This document shows, one piece after another, positions 16,288 to 26,028 of a stretch of DNA of 64,000 nt. The translations under genes were made by a program, and so were the position numbers. The stretch comes from Vibrio sp. Of7-15 (GTDB lineage: Bacteria > Pseudomonadota > Gammaproteobacteria > Enterobacterales > Vibrionaceae). The notes under the pieces were generated by a model. That model was not told the origin of the DNA. It saw only the letters and a program-made list of their open reading frames with translations, and did not search any database. Numbering within the stretch: position 1 is the first letter of the stretch; each line of letters opens with the position of its first letter. The stretch covers positions 1-64,000 of the forward strand of contig NZ_JAKRGH010000028.1 in assembly GCF_022347565.1 (NCBI RefSeq), written 5' to 3'.

Positions 16288-17739
16288 GTGAGTATCAAAC
16301 GTCCGATTATCATTTCTCTACTGTTAAGCTGGTTGCTTCTTTTTAGCAGCTATGCCTTTGCCGAGACTGCTTCTGAAAATAATGCATTCAGTGGTGCAGC
16401 TTGTGTTATTCATCAAGGGCAAAAAGTGGTTGTGATCCATGAAGTGATCACAAAGAAACTATCGATTCCTGGAGGAGGTATCGATAGTGGTGAAACGCCT
16501 CGACAAGCTGCTGAGCGTGAAACCTGGGAAGAAACCGGGCTAGTAGTGACTGCGAAAGAGGAGTTACACCGAGATAAGAGTGCGATTGTTTTCTCGTGCG
16601 TTTCTGATTCCGATATTTTAGCGACCGAATATCAACAAAAGGATGGTTTTCACATTATTCCATCTTGGTTTGCTCCTCATTATGGTAGCGAAGTGCGTGA
16701 CGTCTATTTAGTTGATTGGGATCTGGTACAAGAACGTGAATACCGCTTTCCAAAGCAATACCCTCATATAGCGGGTTGGCTTGAAAATGGTGAAGAAAGT
16801 CACGTTGATTATTATGAAGAGCTCTATCAAGCCGCTTTACCATTGCATCAAGCAGAAATCCCTTATATTTATGCGTTTCAACAAGCGGTGTTTGATTTAC
16901 CAGAATGGATGCAACAAGGGTTCTCAGCGGCTTTCTTTTTATTGAACTTACCTGGGGAAGAGAAATTCTTATACGCATTGGTGCCGTTCGTTTTTGTATT
17001 TTTTGGTCGGGCACGAGGGCTAACTTTATTGTTTGCGATTGTGGCTAGCACAGTGATTTCATTACTGGCAAAGCAGGGCATGGGCTGGCCAAGGCCTTTT
17101 GTATATGTTCCAGATCTCAAGCAGGCGGAAGCGTATGGCTTTGGCATGCCAAGTGGCCACACCATGATGGCCGCAACGGTTTATGGTTTATTATGGATTG
17201 AGCTAGTAAAAGCCAAAGGCAAAGAGTGGGCTAATACGTATTTACCTATCATTATTGCGCTGATTTTTGGTCAAGCCGTTGCTCGTGTGTGGCTCGGCGT
17301 TCATTTCATTACGGATACCCTTGCTGGCATGTTTTTAGGCTTTTTAATGGTCTGGCATTTTTATCGATTGGAAATGAAATCACCAAATACGGTCGCTTCT
17401 ATTATTGATTCTAAAAGTTTTTGGTGGGGAATTACGGGGATATTATTTGTGCTCTCTGTTGTGATGCAGTTGCCTTATCTCATCTATATGTTTGCTTTAG
17501 TATTAGGAGTGAGCATTGCATTGCCATTGTTTCCACCTCAGGCAGTAATTCAATGCAGTAAAGAGAAAGCAAAAACATTGCTATTATGCTGTGTTGGTAT
17601 AGGTGCCATCTTCATTGGTTTAAGTTTCATTATCAAGTTATTTGTATCGAGCACCTTACTTGCCTTAGGAGTGAAATCATTAAGTTATGCGCTAATGCCT
17701 ATGCTTGTTTTTATACTTACAGCCCAGCGCCGATCTTAA
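16288..17739 (+). CDS. Fusion of Nudix hydrolase and PAP2 phosphatase, exported/membrane
   Basis: A 483-residue fusion. Residues 1-25 form a signal peptide or first membrane helix. The Nudix domain (about 33-180) has the box G63-x5-E69-x7-R77-E78-x2-E81-E82-x-G84. The PAP2 domain follows with all three motifs: K262-x6-R269-P270, PSGH at 288-291, and R333-x5-H339-x3-D343, within several membrane helices. More helices follow to the end. Start is GTG at 16288 with AGGG nine bases upstream. It could hydrolyse a nucleotide-linked or lipid pyrophosphate at the periplasmic face in two steps; the substrate is unknown. A strong terminator follows. Confidence 0.85.
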   Translation: MSIKRPIIISLLLSWLLLFSSYAFAETASENNAFSGAACVIHQGQKVVVIHEVITKKLSIPGGGIDSGETPRQAAERETWEETGLVVTAKEELHRDKSAIVFSCVSDSDILATEYQQKDGFHIIPSWFAPHYGSEVRDVYLVDWDLVQEREYRFPKQYPHIAGWLENGEESHVDYYEELYQAALPLHQAEIPYIYAFQQAVFDLPEWMQQGFSAAFFLLNLPGEEKFLYALVPFVFVFFGRARGLTLLFAIVASTVISLLAKQGMGWPRPFVYVPDLKQAEAYGFGMPSGHTMMAATVYGLLWIELVKAKGKEWANTYLPIIIALIFGQAVARVWLGVHFITDTLAGMFLGFLMVWHFYRLEMKSPNTVASIIDSKSFWWGITGILFVLSVVMQLPYLIYMFALVLGVSIALPLFPPQAVIQCSKEKAKTLLLCCVGIGAIFIGLSFIIKLFVSSTLLALGVKSLSYALMPMLVFILTAQRRS

Positions 17740-17755
17740 AATATAGTAGAAAATA

Positions 17756-17791
17756 GAGTGCCTTATGGTTGCGTAAGGCACTCTTATTTTT
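17756..17791 (+). terminator. Terminator after the Nudix-PAP2 gene
   Basis: Perfect 10-bp stem GAGTGCCTTA (17756-17765) / TAAGGCACTC (17774-17783), then a T-rich tail. Confidence 0.85.
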
Positions 17792-17930
17792 ATCTTGTTT
17801 ATTTGATTTTTAACTTTCAATGAATGTATTAATACCACTTTTGGGTATATGGAAATAGTTTCTTATTTCTACTACTTTAAACAAGAGAGACACAGAGGTT
17901 ATATAAATAGAATAAGGCCGAGGTGCTGAT

Positions 17931-18956
17931 ATGGATATTGGGGTTCTCAATTCAGTTATTGATATTACTTCACAACGAGATATGGACTCTTTGGAAAATA
18001 GTCTCATCGCCACCTTAGTTGAAATGGCACCAATAAGCCAACTCTCCTTAGTTAAAAATAACCCTGTTACAGGGGAAGTGACAGATCTAATTTGCTTGAA
18101 AGTTGAAAGCCATTCTGCCTCTGGGGACTATACGGTTTCAGAAATTACTAGCCAGAAGAAAATCAATGAATTAGATGGGAATGATAAAAACATTGCTAGT
18201 ACGATAACTCGAAAAAAAGATGGCACGATGGAAATTATCGTACCTGTGGTATTTAGTGAGGTACTACAACGTAAAATTATTGTAGAAAGTCAAGAAGATA
18301 TATCAGGTTACCTTTCCTTAATACAAAGCTTTGTCAAAATATATGAAAATTATTTATTCATACTTAATGAGAGTGATCATGATCAGCTCACAGGGCTTCT
18401 AAATAGAAGGGCTTTTGATCGTAAAGTGAAATCATTAGTTCAAGATAAAAAACTATATTCTCCTTACTCACGTGCCTCAGTTACTTACTCTCAAAAAGAT
18501 AAGCACAGGAGTTATTGGCTAGTGGTTATCGATATTGACCACTTTAAGAAAGTGAATGACAAATACGGCCATTTATACGGTGATGAGGTATTGTTGAAAT
18601 TTTCTCAATTAATGGGCGAGTACTTTTCGAATACTGAACTGTTATTTCGATATGGTGGCGAAGAATTTATTCTTATATTAGAAGGCAATGATCGGGGACT
18701 GATTTACGATCAGATTGAAGGCTTTCGCTATTTTATTGAATCCACGGCCTTTCCATTAGTAGGCCAAATTACCGTCAGTATTGGTTATGAAGAAGTAAAA
18801 CCGCGTGATTACCCACCAATAAAGCTGGAACTGGCAGACAAAGCCTTGTATTACGTGAAAAACCATGGACGCAATCAAGTATGCAATTATGCTCAACTGG
18901 TGGCTGAAGGTAAGCTTTCGACACCTCATTTCCATGATGGGGTTGATCTTTTTTAG
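17931..18956 (+). CDS. Diguanylate cyclase (GGDEF domain)
   Basis: A 341-residue cytoplasmic protein. The first 145 residues form a GAF-like sensor region without membrane helices; the GGDEF domain (about 148-320) carries the active motif RYGGEEF (240-246) and DIDHFKKVND at 201-210. No RxxD inhibitory site is seen at the usual place five residues upstream, so product inhibition may be absent. It makes cyclic di-GMP, which in Vibrionaceae controls biofilm and motility. Single-gene unit. Confidence 0.9.
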   Translation: MDIGVLNSVIDITSQRDMDSLENSLIATLVEMAPISQLSLVKNNPVTGEVTDLICLKVESHSASGDYTVSEITSQKKINELDGNDKNIASTITRKKDGTMEIIVPVVFSEVLQRKIIVESQEDISGYLSLIQSFVKIYENYLFILNESDHDQLTGLLNRRAFDRKVKSLVQDKKLYSPYSRASVTYSQKDKHRSYWLVVIDIDHFKKVNDKYGHLYGDEVLLKFSQLMGEYFSNTELLFRYGGEEFILILEGNDRGLIYDQIEGFRYFIESTAFPLVGQITVSIGYEEVKPRDYPPIKLELADKALYYVKNHGRNQVCNYAQLVAEGKLSTPHFHDGVDLF

Positions 18957-19237
18957 TTTAACAAACAGATTTATTACTTGGATTCTTGCATATTATTGTT
19001 TCCATAAGTGACTTAATTGGATGTTTGAGAAACTTTCCATTCTTAGTTAACTTAATGTAATTAAATGAAAAACACTTATCCTTCCGATGTTGTACATCAC
19101 ATTCTCTCATCTATTTGTTCGTATTAGTGATTTAATAAGGCTCGTTTTTTCATCTTAGGGCTTATATTATTAACGAAATGGCAACAAATAAGGCGTCGTC
19201 CTTAACGATAATTAAGCCAGTGAGCAAGGTGAAAATC

Positions 19238-19957
19238 ATGAAGGTTAACTTTTTTGTGACCTGTTTGTGCGATGTGGTGAAATCTGAAGTCGCGAAAAAA
19301 ACAGTGTTACTCCTAGAAGATCTAGGGTGCGAAATTCTGTTCCCAAAAGAGCAGGGATGTTGTGGGCAGCCATCACTAAATAGTGGGTATATTGAATCCA
19401 GCAAGCCTGCAATGAAGTCATTAATTTGTGCTTTTGAAGGCAATGATTTCCCAATCGTTACCCCAGCTGGGTCATGTGCGGCTTCGGTAAAAAAATACCC
19501 TGAATATTTAGCTGATGAACCAGAATGGGCGGAGCGTGCTCAAAAAGTAGCAGACAGGTTGTTTGAGTTAACACAATTTATTGTTAATCACCTTGGTATA
19601 AAAAATGTTGGTGCTCGTTTAGAAGGCAAAGCAGTTTATCACCCGTCATGCAGTTTAATTCGTAAATTAGGTGTGCGTGAAGAACCACTGGATTTATTGT
19701 CTCAAGTCGAGGGATTAGACATGCTGCCTATTGAAAACCAAGAAACCTGTTGTGGTTTTGGTGGAACGTTTTCGATAAAAATGTCTGAAATTTCAGGGGA
19801 AATGGTAAAAGAAAAGGTGCGTCATATTAGTACCGCACAGCCTGATTATTTAATTGGTGCCGACATTAGCTGTTTGATGAATATTGGCGGGCGTATGCAA
19901 CGTGAAGGCAAACCCGTAAAAGTAATGCACATTGTTGATGTGTTGATGAGCCGATAG
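19238..19957 (+). CDS. lutA: Lactate utilization protein A (LutA/LldE)
   Basis: A 239-residue Fe-S protein with two CCG-type motifs, QGCCGQP (40-46) and ETCCGFGG, typical of LutA. With LutB and LutC it forms the Fe-S complex that oxidises L-lactate to pyruvate. The start at 19238 (MKVNFFVTCLCD) is chosen for family length and the AAGGTGA upstream; a longer frame from 19178 adds 20 unrelated residues. It begins the lutABC operon, nine bases before lutB. Confidence 0.9.
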   Translation: MKVNFFVTCLCDVVKSEVAKKTVLLLEDLGCEILFPKEQGCCGQPSLNSGYIESSKPAMKSLICAFEGNDFPIVTPAGSCAASVKKYPEYLADEPEWAERAQKVADRLFELTQFIVNHLGIKNVGARLEGKAVYHPSCSLIRKLGVREEPLDLLSQVEGLDMLPIENQETCCGFGGTFSIKMSEISGEMVKEKVRHISTAQPDYLIGADISCLMNIGGRMQREGKPVKVMHIVDVLMSR

Positions 19958-19966
19958 GAGAGCAAC

Positions 19967-21412
19967 ATGTCAATGAAAACCAGTGATGTGATTTTTAAGC
20001 AGCGCATTAAGCATCAAATGCAAGACAGCTTCATGAGAAAGTCGGTCGCGAATGCTCAAGAACGTATGTTTACTAACCGTCAAATAGCCGCAGATAGGTT
20101 GGGCAATTGGGATCAATGGCGTGAAATGGGGATGGATATCCGTAATCACGTATTAGAGCATTTAGATTACTACCTGCATCAATTGAGTGAAAACGTGCAA
20201 AAAAATGGTGGCCATGTCTTTTTCGCAGAAACAGCGGAAGAGGCCACTGATTACGTAGAAAAAATCGTTCAGCAGAAAAACGCCAAAAAAGTCGTGAAAT
20301 CGAAATCCATGGTCACGGAAGAGATCGGTTTAAATGGTGTGATCCAAAGAAATCAGTGTGAAGTGATTGAAACCGATTTGGGTGAGTACATTTTGCAAGT
20401 GGATGACTGTGATCCTCCCTCGCACATTGTCGTACCTGCGTTACATAAAAACCGTGAGCAGATCCGAGACGTGTTTGAAGACAAACTGGGTTATAAAGGC
20501 ACTTCTGATCCTGAAAAAATGACTCGTTTTGTTCGTGAGCATATCAGACATGATTTTTTAGAAGCAGACATCGGCATTACAGGTTGTAACTTTGCTGTGG
20601 CAGAGTCGGGCTCTATCAGTTTAGTGACGAATGAAGGTAATGCGCGCTTAGCGACGACGTTGCCGAAAACGCACATTGCCGTAATGGGAATGGAGCGACT
20701 GGTCCCGACGTTTGAAGAGCTTGATATTATGGTCAGCCTGTTATGCCGAAGTGCTGTAGGTTTGCCATTAACTGGATATGTAACGGCACTGACTGGGCCA
20801 CGTGAGCAAGGCCACATTGACGGCCCTGAAGAATTCCACTTAGTGATTTTGGATAATGGCCGTTCTGATATTTTGGCCTCTGAGTTTAAAGATATTCTAC
20901 GCTGTATCCGTTGTGCTGCTTGTGTGAATACGTGCCCGGCTTACCGTCATATCGGTGGTCAGTCGTATGGCTCTATTTATTCTGGCCCGATTGGGGCTGT
21001 GCTATCTCCTCTGTTAGGTGGGTATGATGACTTTCAGGATCTGCCTTATGCGTGTACTTTGTGTCAGGGCTGTAATGATGTGTGTCCGGTTAAGATCCCA
21101 TTATCAGATCTGCTTTTAAAGCATCGCACGAAAATGGTGGTCAATAAGATCACGCCACTAAGTGAGCGAGCGACTGTCGCAGCTTTTAATCATTTAAATG
21201 CCAGCCCTAAGCTGTGGAACTTAGGAGTAAAAGTCGGGGCTGCTGTCGGCGGGAAAGTGATTAAAAATGGCAAGATGCCCGTCAATCTTGGTGCGATAGC
21301 AGAATGGACTGAAGCGCGTGATTTGCCACAGCCAGATGGTCAATCATTCCGTTCTTGGTTTGAAAACCGTGAGCCATCAGCGAAGAAAAAGACATCTTCG
21401 GAGGAAAAATAA
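19967..21412 (+). CDS. lutB: Lactate utilization protein B (LutB/LldF)
   Basis: A 481-residue Fe-S protein. The N-terminal part is the LUD domain; two ferredoxin-like clusters follow: CIRCAACVNTCP starting near residue 313 and CTLCQGCNDVCPVK near 363. AGGAG lies eight bases before the ATG. Its stop codon overlaps the lutC start by one base (TAATG), so the genes are translationally coupled. Part of the L-lactate oxidation complex. Confidence 0.95.
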   Translation: MSMKTSDVIFKQRIKHQMQDSFMRKSVANAQERMFTNRQIAADRLGNWDQWREMGMDIRNHVLEHLDYYLHQLSENVQKNGGHVFFAETAEEATDYVEKIVQQKNAKKVVKSKSMVTEEIGLNGVIQRNQCEVIETDLGEYILQVDDCDPPSHIVVPALHKNREQIRDVFEDKLGYKGTSDPEKMTRFVREHIRHDFLEADIGITGCNFAVAESGSISLVTNEGNARLATTLPKTHIAVMGMERLVPTFEELDIMVSLLCRSAVGLPLTGYVTALTGPREQGHIDGPEEFHLVILDNGRSDILASEFKDILRCIRCAACVNTCPAYRHIGGQSYGSIYSGPIGAVLSPLLGGYDDFQDLPYACTLCQGCNDVCPVKIPLSDLLLKHRTKMVVNKITPLSERATVAAFNHLNASPKLWNLGVKVGAAVGGKVIKNGKMPVNLGAIAEWTEARDLPQPDGQSFRSWFENREPSAKKKTSSEEK

Positions 21413-22125
21413 TGTCTACGACCATTTATAACCGAGATGAATTTTTAACTAATTTGGCCAATAAGCTTGGACGAGAACGATCAAAAGAGCCAGTAACAAG
21501 GCCGAAATTGAAATACTCTTGTCACCATGAGGTAATGGCTAACTTTAATCAACAAGAGCTTTCATTGTGGCTATTAGAGTACGCAAAATCTAGTCTGGGA
21601 GTATTGGCAATTGAATGTACTCAAGCTGAGCTGTCTGATTCGTTGGAGCGAATTTGTACGAATTATGATGCTGGGAAAATTGTGCTGTCATCAGACCCTC
21701 GCATGAAAGCGTTAAACGTGTTTGATTCACTAAAAGCACAATTTGATGATGTGTACTGCTGGGACGTTGAACAAAGTTATCAGAACAATATTGCTCAAGC
21801 TGAAAAAGCAAAAGTGGGCATTGTGTACGCAGAACAAGCACTCGCGGAATCGGGGACCATGGTGTTGCACAGTAACCCAGAACAAGGCCGAGCGATCAGC
21901 TTATTACCAGAAGCGTCAGTGTTTATTATTCCACAAAGTAAAATCGTGCCTCGTATGACACAAGCGGCGAGCGAATTACATCAAATGGCGCAGCGTGGTG
22001 AGCGTTTACCTTCGTGTGTGAACTTTATTTCTGGGCCGAGCTCAACGGCTGACATTGAATTAATTAAAGTTGTTGGGGTACATGGACCGGTTCATGCTGC
22101 CTATGTGGTTGTTTCCGACTTATAA
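21412..22125 (+). CDS. lutC: Lactate utilization protein C (LutC/LldG)
   Basis: A 237-residue LUD-domain protein with the closing family motifs ALAESGTMVLHS and FISGPSSTADIELIKVVGVHGP. It completes the LutABC set and starts within the lutB stop codon. Third gene of the operon; a LysR-type regulator gene follows after 35 bases. Confidence 0.93.
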   Translation: MSTTIYNRDEFLTNLANKLGRERSKEPVTRPKLKYSCHHEVMANFNQQELSLWLLEYAKSSLGVLAIECTQAELSDSLERICTNYDAGKIVLSSDPRMKALNVFDSLKAQFDDVYCWDVEQSYQNNIAQAEKAKVGIVYAEQALAESGTMVLHSNPEQGRAISLLPEASVFIIPQSKIVPRMTQAASELHQMAQRGERLPSCVNFISGPSSTADIELIKVVGVHGPVHAAYVVVSDL

Positions 22126-22160
22126 TAAGCGTATATGACAGTACGATAAAAGAGTATGAG

Positions 22161-23063
22161 ATGCCACAAGTTGACGATTTGGTTTTATTTACACAGGTGA
22201 TCGATTTAGGTTCATTTAGCAAGGTGGCTGAAATGAATAAAGTAACTAAATCGGTGGTGAGTAAGCGTATCAGTCGTTTAGAAGAGGAGTTAGGCGTTCA
22301 GCTAATTTATCGCACAACGCGAAGGCTAACCTTAACTGAAGCAGGGGAGATGTTGTATCACCGATCCAAGGGGATTGCACAGACAGCACAAAGTGCCTTC
22401 GATGCTGTAACGGGGTACAGCGAAACATTAGCTGGACATATTCGAATGTCGGTTCCTACTATTTCTGGGGAGCTATTGTTAGCAGAAGCGGTTTCTGAGT
22501 TTTGTGATAAACACCCAGGCTTAACCGTTGATATGCAAATGGATAATGATTTCGTAGACTTAGTAGCAGATGGCTACGATTTGGTTGTCAGAACAGGGCA
22601 TTTGGAAGATTCCAGCCTAATTGCAAGGCACATTGCTAATTCTCAGTGGGTGATTTGCTCTTCGGCTGATTACATTAGCAAGAACGGTGAACCGCAATCT
22701 CCGGAGGATTTGGTTCACCATAATTGCCTAGGTTATACCTATCAAACCGCTGGTGCTTACAATTGGTTGTTTATTCGAGATGGAAAGCCATTGACGGTAA
22801 AAGTATCTGGCAATTTTAGTTCGAATAACTCAGTGGCATTGAAAAAAGCGGTAATGGCAGGGCGGGGTTTGGCTTATTTACCAAAATGCTTGGTGTACGA
22901 TGAACTACAACAAGGATCATTGATGGAGGTGCTGCCTCAGCAAACTGGAAAAATGATCGGTATTTATGCGGTGTATCCATATACTCGAAAACCAGCGAAA
23001 AAGATCCAAGCGTTAATCGAACATATTCGAGAATCTTATTTGTCGATGAAAGAATATTTCTAG
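22161..23063 (+). CDS. LysR family transcriptional regulator beside lut genes
   Basis: A 300-residue LysR protein with an N-terminal helix-turn-helix (FSKVAEMNKVTKSVVSKRISRLEEELG, about 16-43) and the usual substrate-binding domain. It belongs to the group that includes DsdC- or AaeR-like small regulators, but the effector is not evident. Its position directly after lutABC on the same strand suggests that it controls lactate use, replacing the GntR-type LutR/LldR regulator usual elsewhere. This is inference from position. Confidence 0.85.
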   Translation: MPQVDDLVLFTQVIDLGSFSKVAEMNKVTKSVVSKRISRLEEELGVQLIYRTTRRLTLTEAGEMLYHRSKGIAQTAQSAFDAVTGYSETLAGHIRMSVPTISGELLLAEAVSEFCDKHPGLTVDMQMDNDFVDLVADGYDLVVRTGHLEDSSLIARHIANSQWVICSSADYISKNGEPQSPEDLVHHNCLGYTYQTAGAYNWLFIRDGKPLTVKVSGNFSSNNSVALKKAVMAGRGLAYLPKCLVYDELQQGSLMEVLPQQTGKMIGIYAVYPYTRKPAKKIQALIEHIRESYLSMKEYF

Positions 23064-23079
23064 CTATTGGCTGAATAAA

Positions 23080-23111
23080 AAAGCTCTGCGGTATGGAGCC
23101 GGCAGAGCTTT
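23080..23111 (-). terminator. Terminator between the LysR gene and dld
   Basis: Perfect stem AAAGCTCTGC (23080-23089) / GCAGAGCTTT (23102-23111). On the minus strand a run of six T follows, so it mainly ends dld; it may also act on the plus strand. Confidence 0.8.
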
Positions 23112-23134
23112 AGGTAAATTGGTAACGAGGGGAG

Positions 23135-25942
23135 CTACTGGCTTGCTTCATCCACCAAATACAATATGGATTGATATGGAACCCCAGAGTGATGGGATAG
23201 GCCAATTTCGCACGTGCGGCTGTTACTAAAACCACGAGAACAATCTGATGGTACTTGGGATTTTAGTGGTGATACTGCGGCTTCGTTAAGCTCAGGGGTG
23301 GTAAAGCCTTTATCACCAGCCCAGCCACAGCATTGAATATGTTCAGGGAGAACGACGTTTTTGGCACACGCTTTGGCTAATTTGAGCATGGTATTTTCTA
23401 GCCCCATACGCCTTGAGCTACAAGTTACATGTAACATAACCGTTTCATCGATTGGGGTAACAGCAAGCTTATCTAGCAAGTAGTCTGCTGTAAATTTAGC
23501 GGGTTCATAAATAGCTAAAGGCTGGCTAAATTGTTCGATGCTGCGTTTAGCGCAGGGGCTTGTATCCATTAAAATAGGCCATTTACCTTGTTCAGAAGCT
23601 TGCCAGAGTACTTCTTCAAGTTGCTGAGACTTTTCGGTAGCGATGTCTGTCATTCCTTTGCTGTCATAAGGCATGCCACAGCACTGGCTATTGAGCTGAT
23701 TGGGTTGAATGATTTCATAGCCAGCCTTCTCAAGTAGTGACATTGTCACTTCGGTTAAGGGGCGCTGATCAACATTATCGGCTTGTTGACCCATGGTTCG
23801 GCTTGCACAAGAGGGCATATACACTACTTTTTGCTTTGCTTTCAGACTTGGTTGTTTCTTACTGTGGTTGGCAGTGGGTAACTCTGGGATCCATTTTGGG
23901 GTCGATCCTTTGGTTAGCTTACGTGTTCCGTTCACGACATTAGAAAGCAGTTTGTCACCGAGTAGGCTTTGTGCGTGTTTGTTAATGGATAAGCCAATGC
24001 TGGTGGCTGTGGTGATGCCCGCAAAGTGATCGGCAGTCCATTTAGCAATGGATTGATAACTTTGATAGTGCTGGGTTCTTAGTTGCTTTACCAAATCGCC
24101 CGTATTGATGCCAACAGGGCAGCGGTCGGCACAGAGTCCTGTGGCAGCACAGGTATCTATTCCTTGGTATTTGAACAGTTTATACAGCTCTTCTGTTTTT
24201 TGAGGATCTTCATTTGACGCTTTTTGGCGTTGGATCTCTCGGTAGAGGACAATTCGCTGGCGAGGGGAAAGAGTCAGTGTTCGAGAAGGGCAGACAGGTT
24301 CGCAAAAGCCACATTCAATGCAACGATCCACAAGATCATCGGCAGCAGGCATAGGTTTTAGGTGGGTGATGTGTGCGTTTTTATCATCATTGATGATCAC
24401 GCCCGGATTGAGTATTCCAGTTGGGTCCATGATCTTTTTGATCTTTTGCATGAGCTGATACCCATCTTTCCCCCATTCCAGTTCAACATAAGGGGCCATA
24501 TTACGGCCTGTACCGTGTTCTGCTTTGAGTGAACCTTGGTACTTGACGGCAACGAGCTGGGATACCTCATCCATAAACTGGCCATAACGTGTAATTTCAT
24601 CTTGGCTTTCAAACCCCTGGGTGAAGACGAAGTGCAGGTTTCCTTCAAGAGCATGGCCAAAAATAATGGCTTCGTCATAGTGGAATTGATCAAACAGAGC
24701 TTGGAGATCACGTACGCCTGCCGCTAGGCTCTCAACCGGAAAAGCCACATCTTCAATGATGACACTGGTACCAACTTCGCGAACTGCACCGACAGCAGGA
24801 AATAGCCCTTTTCGAATGCCCCATAAATTAGCAATGACATCAGGATCTGTGGTAAAGGGGATAGACTCAAGCAGCGGGTATTCGCTGATCGCCGCCATAA
24901 TGCTTTCGTTTTGTTGTTGAAGTTGTTCGTGGTTACTGGCACGAGTCTCAACAAGTAAGGCTGTGGCGTCTAAATCAAGTGTTTTGATAAAAGCAGGCAT
25001 ACCCGCTTTATTGGCAACAGAGTGAAGCGCTCGGCCATCCATCATTTCTACGGCATCGACAGGGGTTTTGGTCAGCAGAGTAACGGCGTGACTGGCGGTT
25101 TCTATGTCTTTAAAAACCAGTAGCGTAGACGCTTTATATGGGTGCTCAACGACTGTGTTGTAGGTGATCTCTGCAATGAACCCAAGGGTGCCTTCTGAGC
25201 CAACCATTAAATGTTTAAGTGCATCAATGGGATCGGTAAAATCAACTAGGGCATTGAGGCTATAACCCGTGGTATTTTTTAAACGGTATTTATGAGAAAT
25301 GCGTTGAGCAAGTTCTGTATTTTTCTGAGTTTCTTCACACAGTTGCTGTAGTTCTGAATATAAAGTGGAGTGAGACTGCTTGAAGCTGTTAATGCTGTGC
25401 TGGCAACTCGTATCCAGCAGCGTACCGTCACTAAGTACAACTTTCATACTAGAAACGGTCTTGTAAGTGTTATGAGCGGTGCCACAGCACATTCCTGATG
25501 CATTATTCGCAGCAATGCCACCAATTTTACACGTATTGATTGAAGCGGGATCTGGTCCTATTTTTCGCCCATAGGGGGCTAAGTAGCGGTTTGCATCGGC
25601 ACCAATGACTCCGGGCTGCAATTGAATTTTTTCTCCGCCATCAAGAATTGTGTGGCCTCTCCAGTCGTCGGTTAGGGTAATTAATACCGAATCTGAAATC
25701 GCTTGCCCTGAAAGGCTGGTGCCAGCTGCACGAAAAGTGCAGGGGATGCTTAGTTGATAACAGGTTTTTACGGCAAGAATGACTTCATCAAGGGAAGTGA
25801 GTTGTAAAACGATTTTAGGAGTTAAGCGATAAAAGCTTGCATCGGTTCCGTAGGCTAAGCATTTTGTGCTATCAGTAATGATGCGTTTGGGATCGACAGT
25901 TTGTGATAACTGATCAATGAATTGTTTGTAGTTGGTGTCCAT
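23135..25942 (-). CDS. FAD/Fe-S D-lactate dehydrogenase (Dld-II type)
   Basis: A 935-residue fusion. The N-terminal FAD-binding domain (about 36-270, with GTSLSGQAISDS and GTLGFIAE) and FAD-oxidase C-terminal domain are joined to a Fe-S part: CIECGFCEPVCP near 541-552 and CAATGLCADRCP near 599-610. Two CCG motifs (CCGMPYDSKG, CCGWAGDKG) follow. This layout is that of the quinone- or cytochrome-linked D-lactate dehydrogenases found next to lactate permease in Vibrio. It oxidises D-lactate to pyruvate at the inner membrane. It lies downstream of lctP on the minus strand. Confidence 0.9.
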   Translation of the reverse strand: MDTNYKQFIDQLSQTVDPKRIITDSTKCLAYGTDASFYRLTPKIVLQLTSLDEVILAVKTCYQLSIPCTFRAAGTSLSGQAISDSVLITLTDDWRGHTILDGGEKIQLQPGVIGADANRYLAPYGRKIGPDPASINTCKIGGIAANNASGMCCGTAHNTYKTVSSMKVVLSDGTLLDTSCQHSINSFKQSHSTLYSELQQLCEETQKNTELAQRISHKYRLKNTTGYSLNALVDFTDPIDALKHLMVGSEGTLGFIAEITYNTVVEHPYKASTLLVFKDIETASHAVTLLTKTPVDAVEMMDGRALHSVANKAGMPAFIKTLDLDATALLVETRASNHEQLQQQNESIMAAISEYPLLESIPFTTDPDVIANLWGIRKGLFPAVGAVREVGTSVIIEDVAFPVESLAAGVRDLQALFDQFHYDEAIIFGHALEGNLHFVFTQGFESQDEITRYGQFMDEVSQLVAVKYQGSLKAEHGTGRNMAPYVELEWGKDGYQLMQKIKKIMDPTGILNPGVIINDDKNAHITHLKPMPAADDLVDRCIECGFCEPVCPSRTLTLSPRQRIVLYREIQRQKASNEDPQKTEELYKLFKYQGIDTCAATGLCADRCPVGINTGDLVKQLRTQHYQSYQSIAKWTADHFAGITTATSIGLSINKHAQSLLGDKLLSNVVNGTRKLTKGSTPKWIPELPTANHSKKQPSLKAKQKVVYMPSCASRTMGQQADNVDQRPLTEVTMSLLEKAGYEIIQPNQLNSQCCGMPYDSKGMTDIATEKSQQLEEVLWQASEQGKWPILMDTSPCAKRSIEQFSQPLAIYEPAKFTADYLLDKLAVTPIDETVMLHVTCSSRRMGLENTMLKLAKACAKNVVLPEHIQCCGWAGDKGFTTPELNEAAVSPLKSQVPSDCSRGFSNSRTCEIGLSHHSGVPYQSILYLVDEASQ

Positions 25943-25984
25943 AGTGCTTCCTAGTGAAATGTCGAGCTTGTATTTTTATGTTTT

Positions 25985-26007
25985 AGGCCAGCGTTGTGCG
26001 CTGGCCT
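25985..26007. other. Stable hairpin between lctP and dld
   Basis: Perfect 9-bp stem AGGCCAGCG (25985-25993) / CGCTGGCCT (25999-26007) with a 5-base loop, without a T run on either strand. It may be a weak terminator or an mRNA processing or stability element that separates lctP and dld expression. Confidence 0.6.
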
Positions 26008-26028
26008 GCTCGTTATTTATTTAGCTTA

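Noticed and set aside
19060-19120. CRP-type site before lutA
   Set aside because: Only one half-site (TCACA) is present and the other half does not fit at the required spacing.
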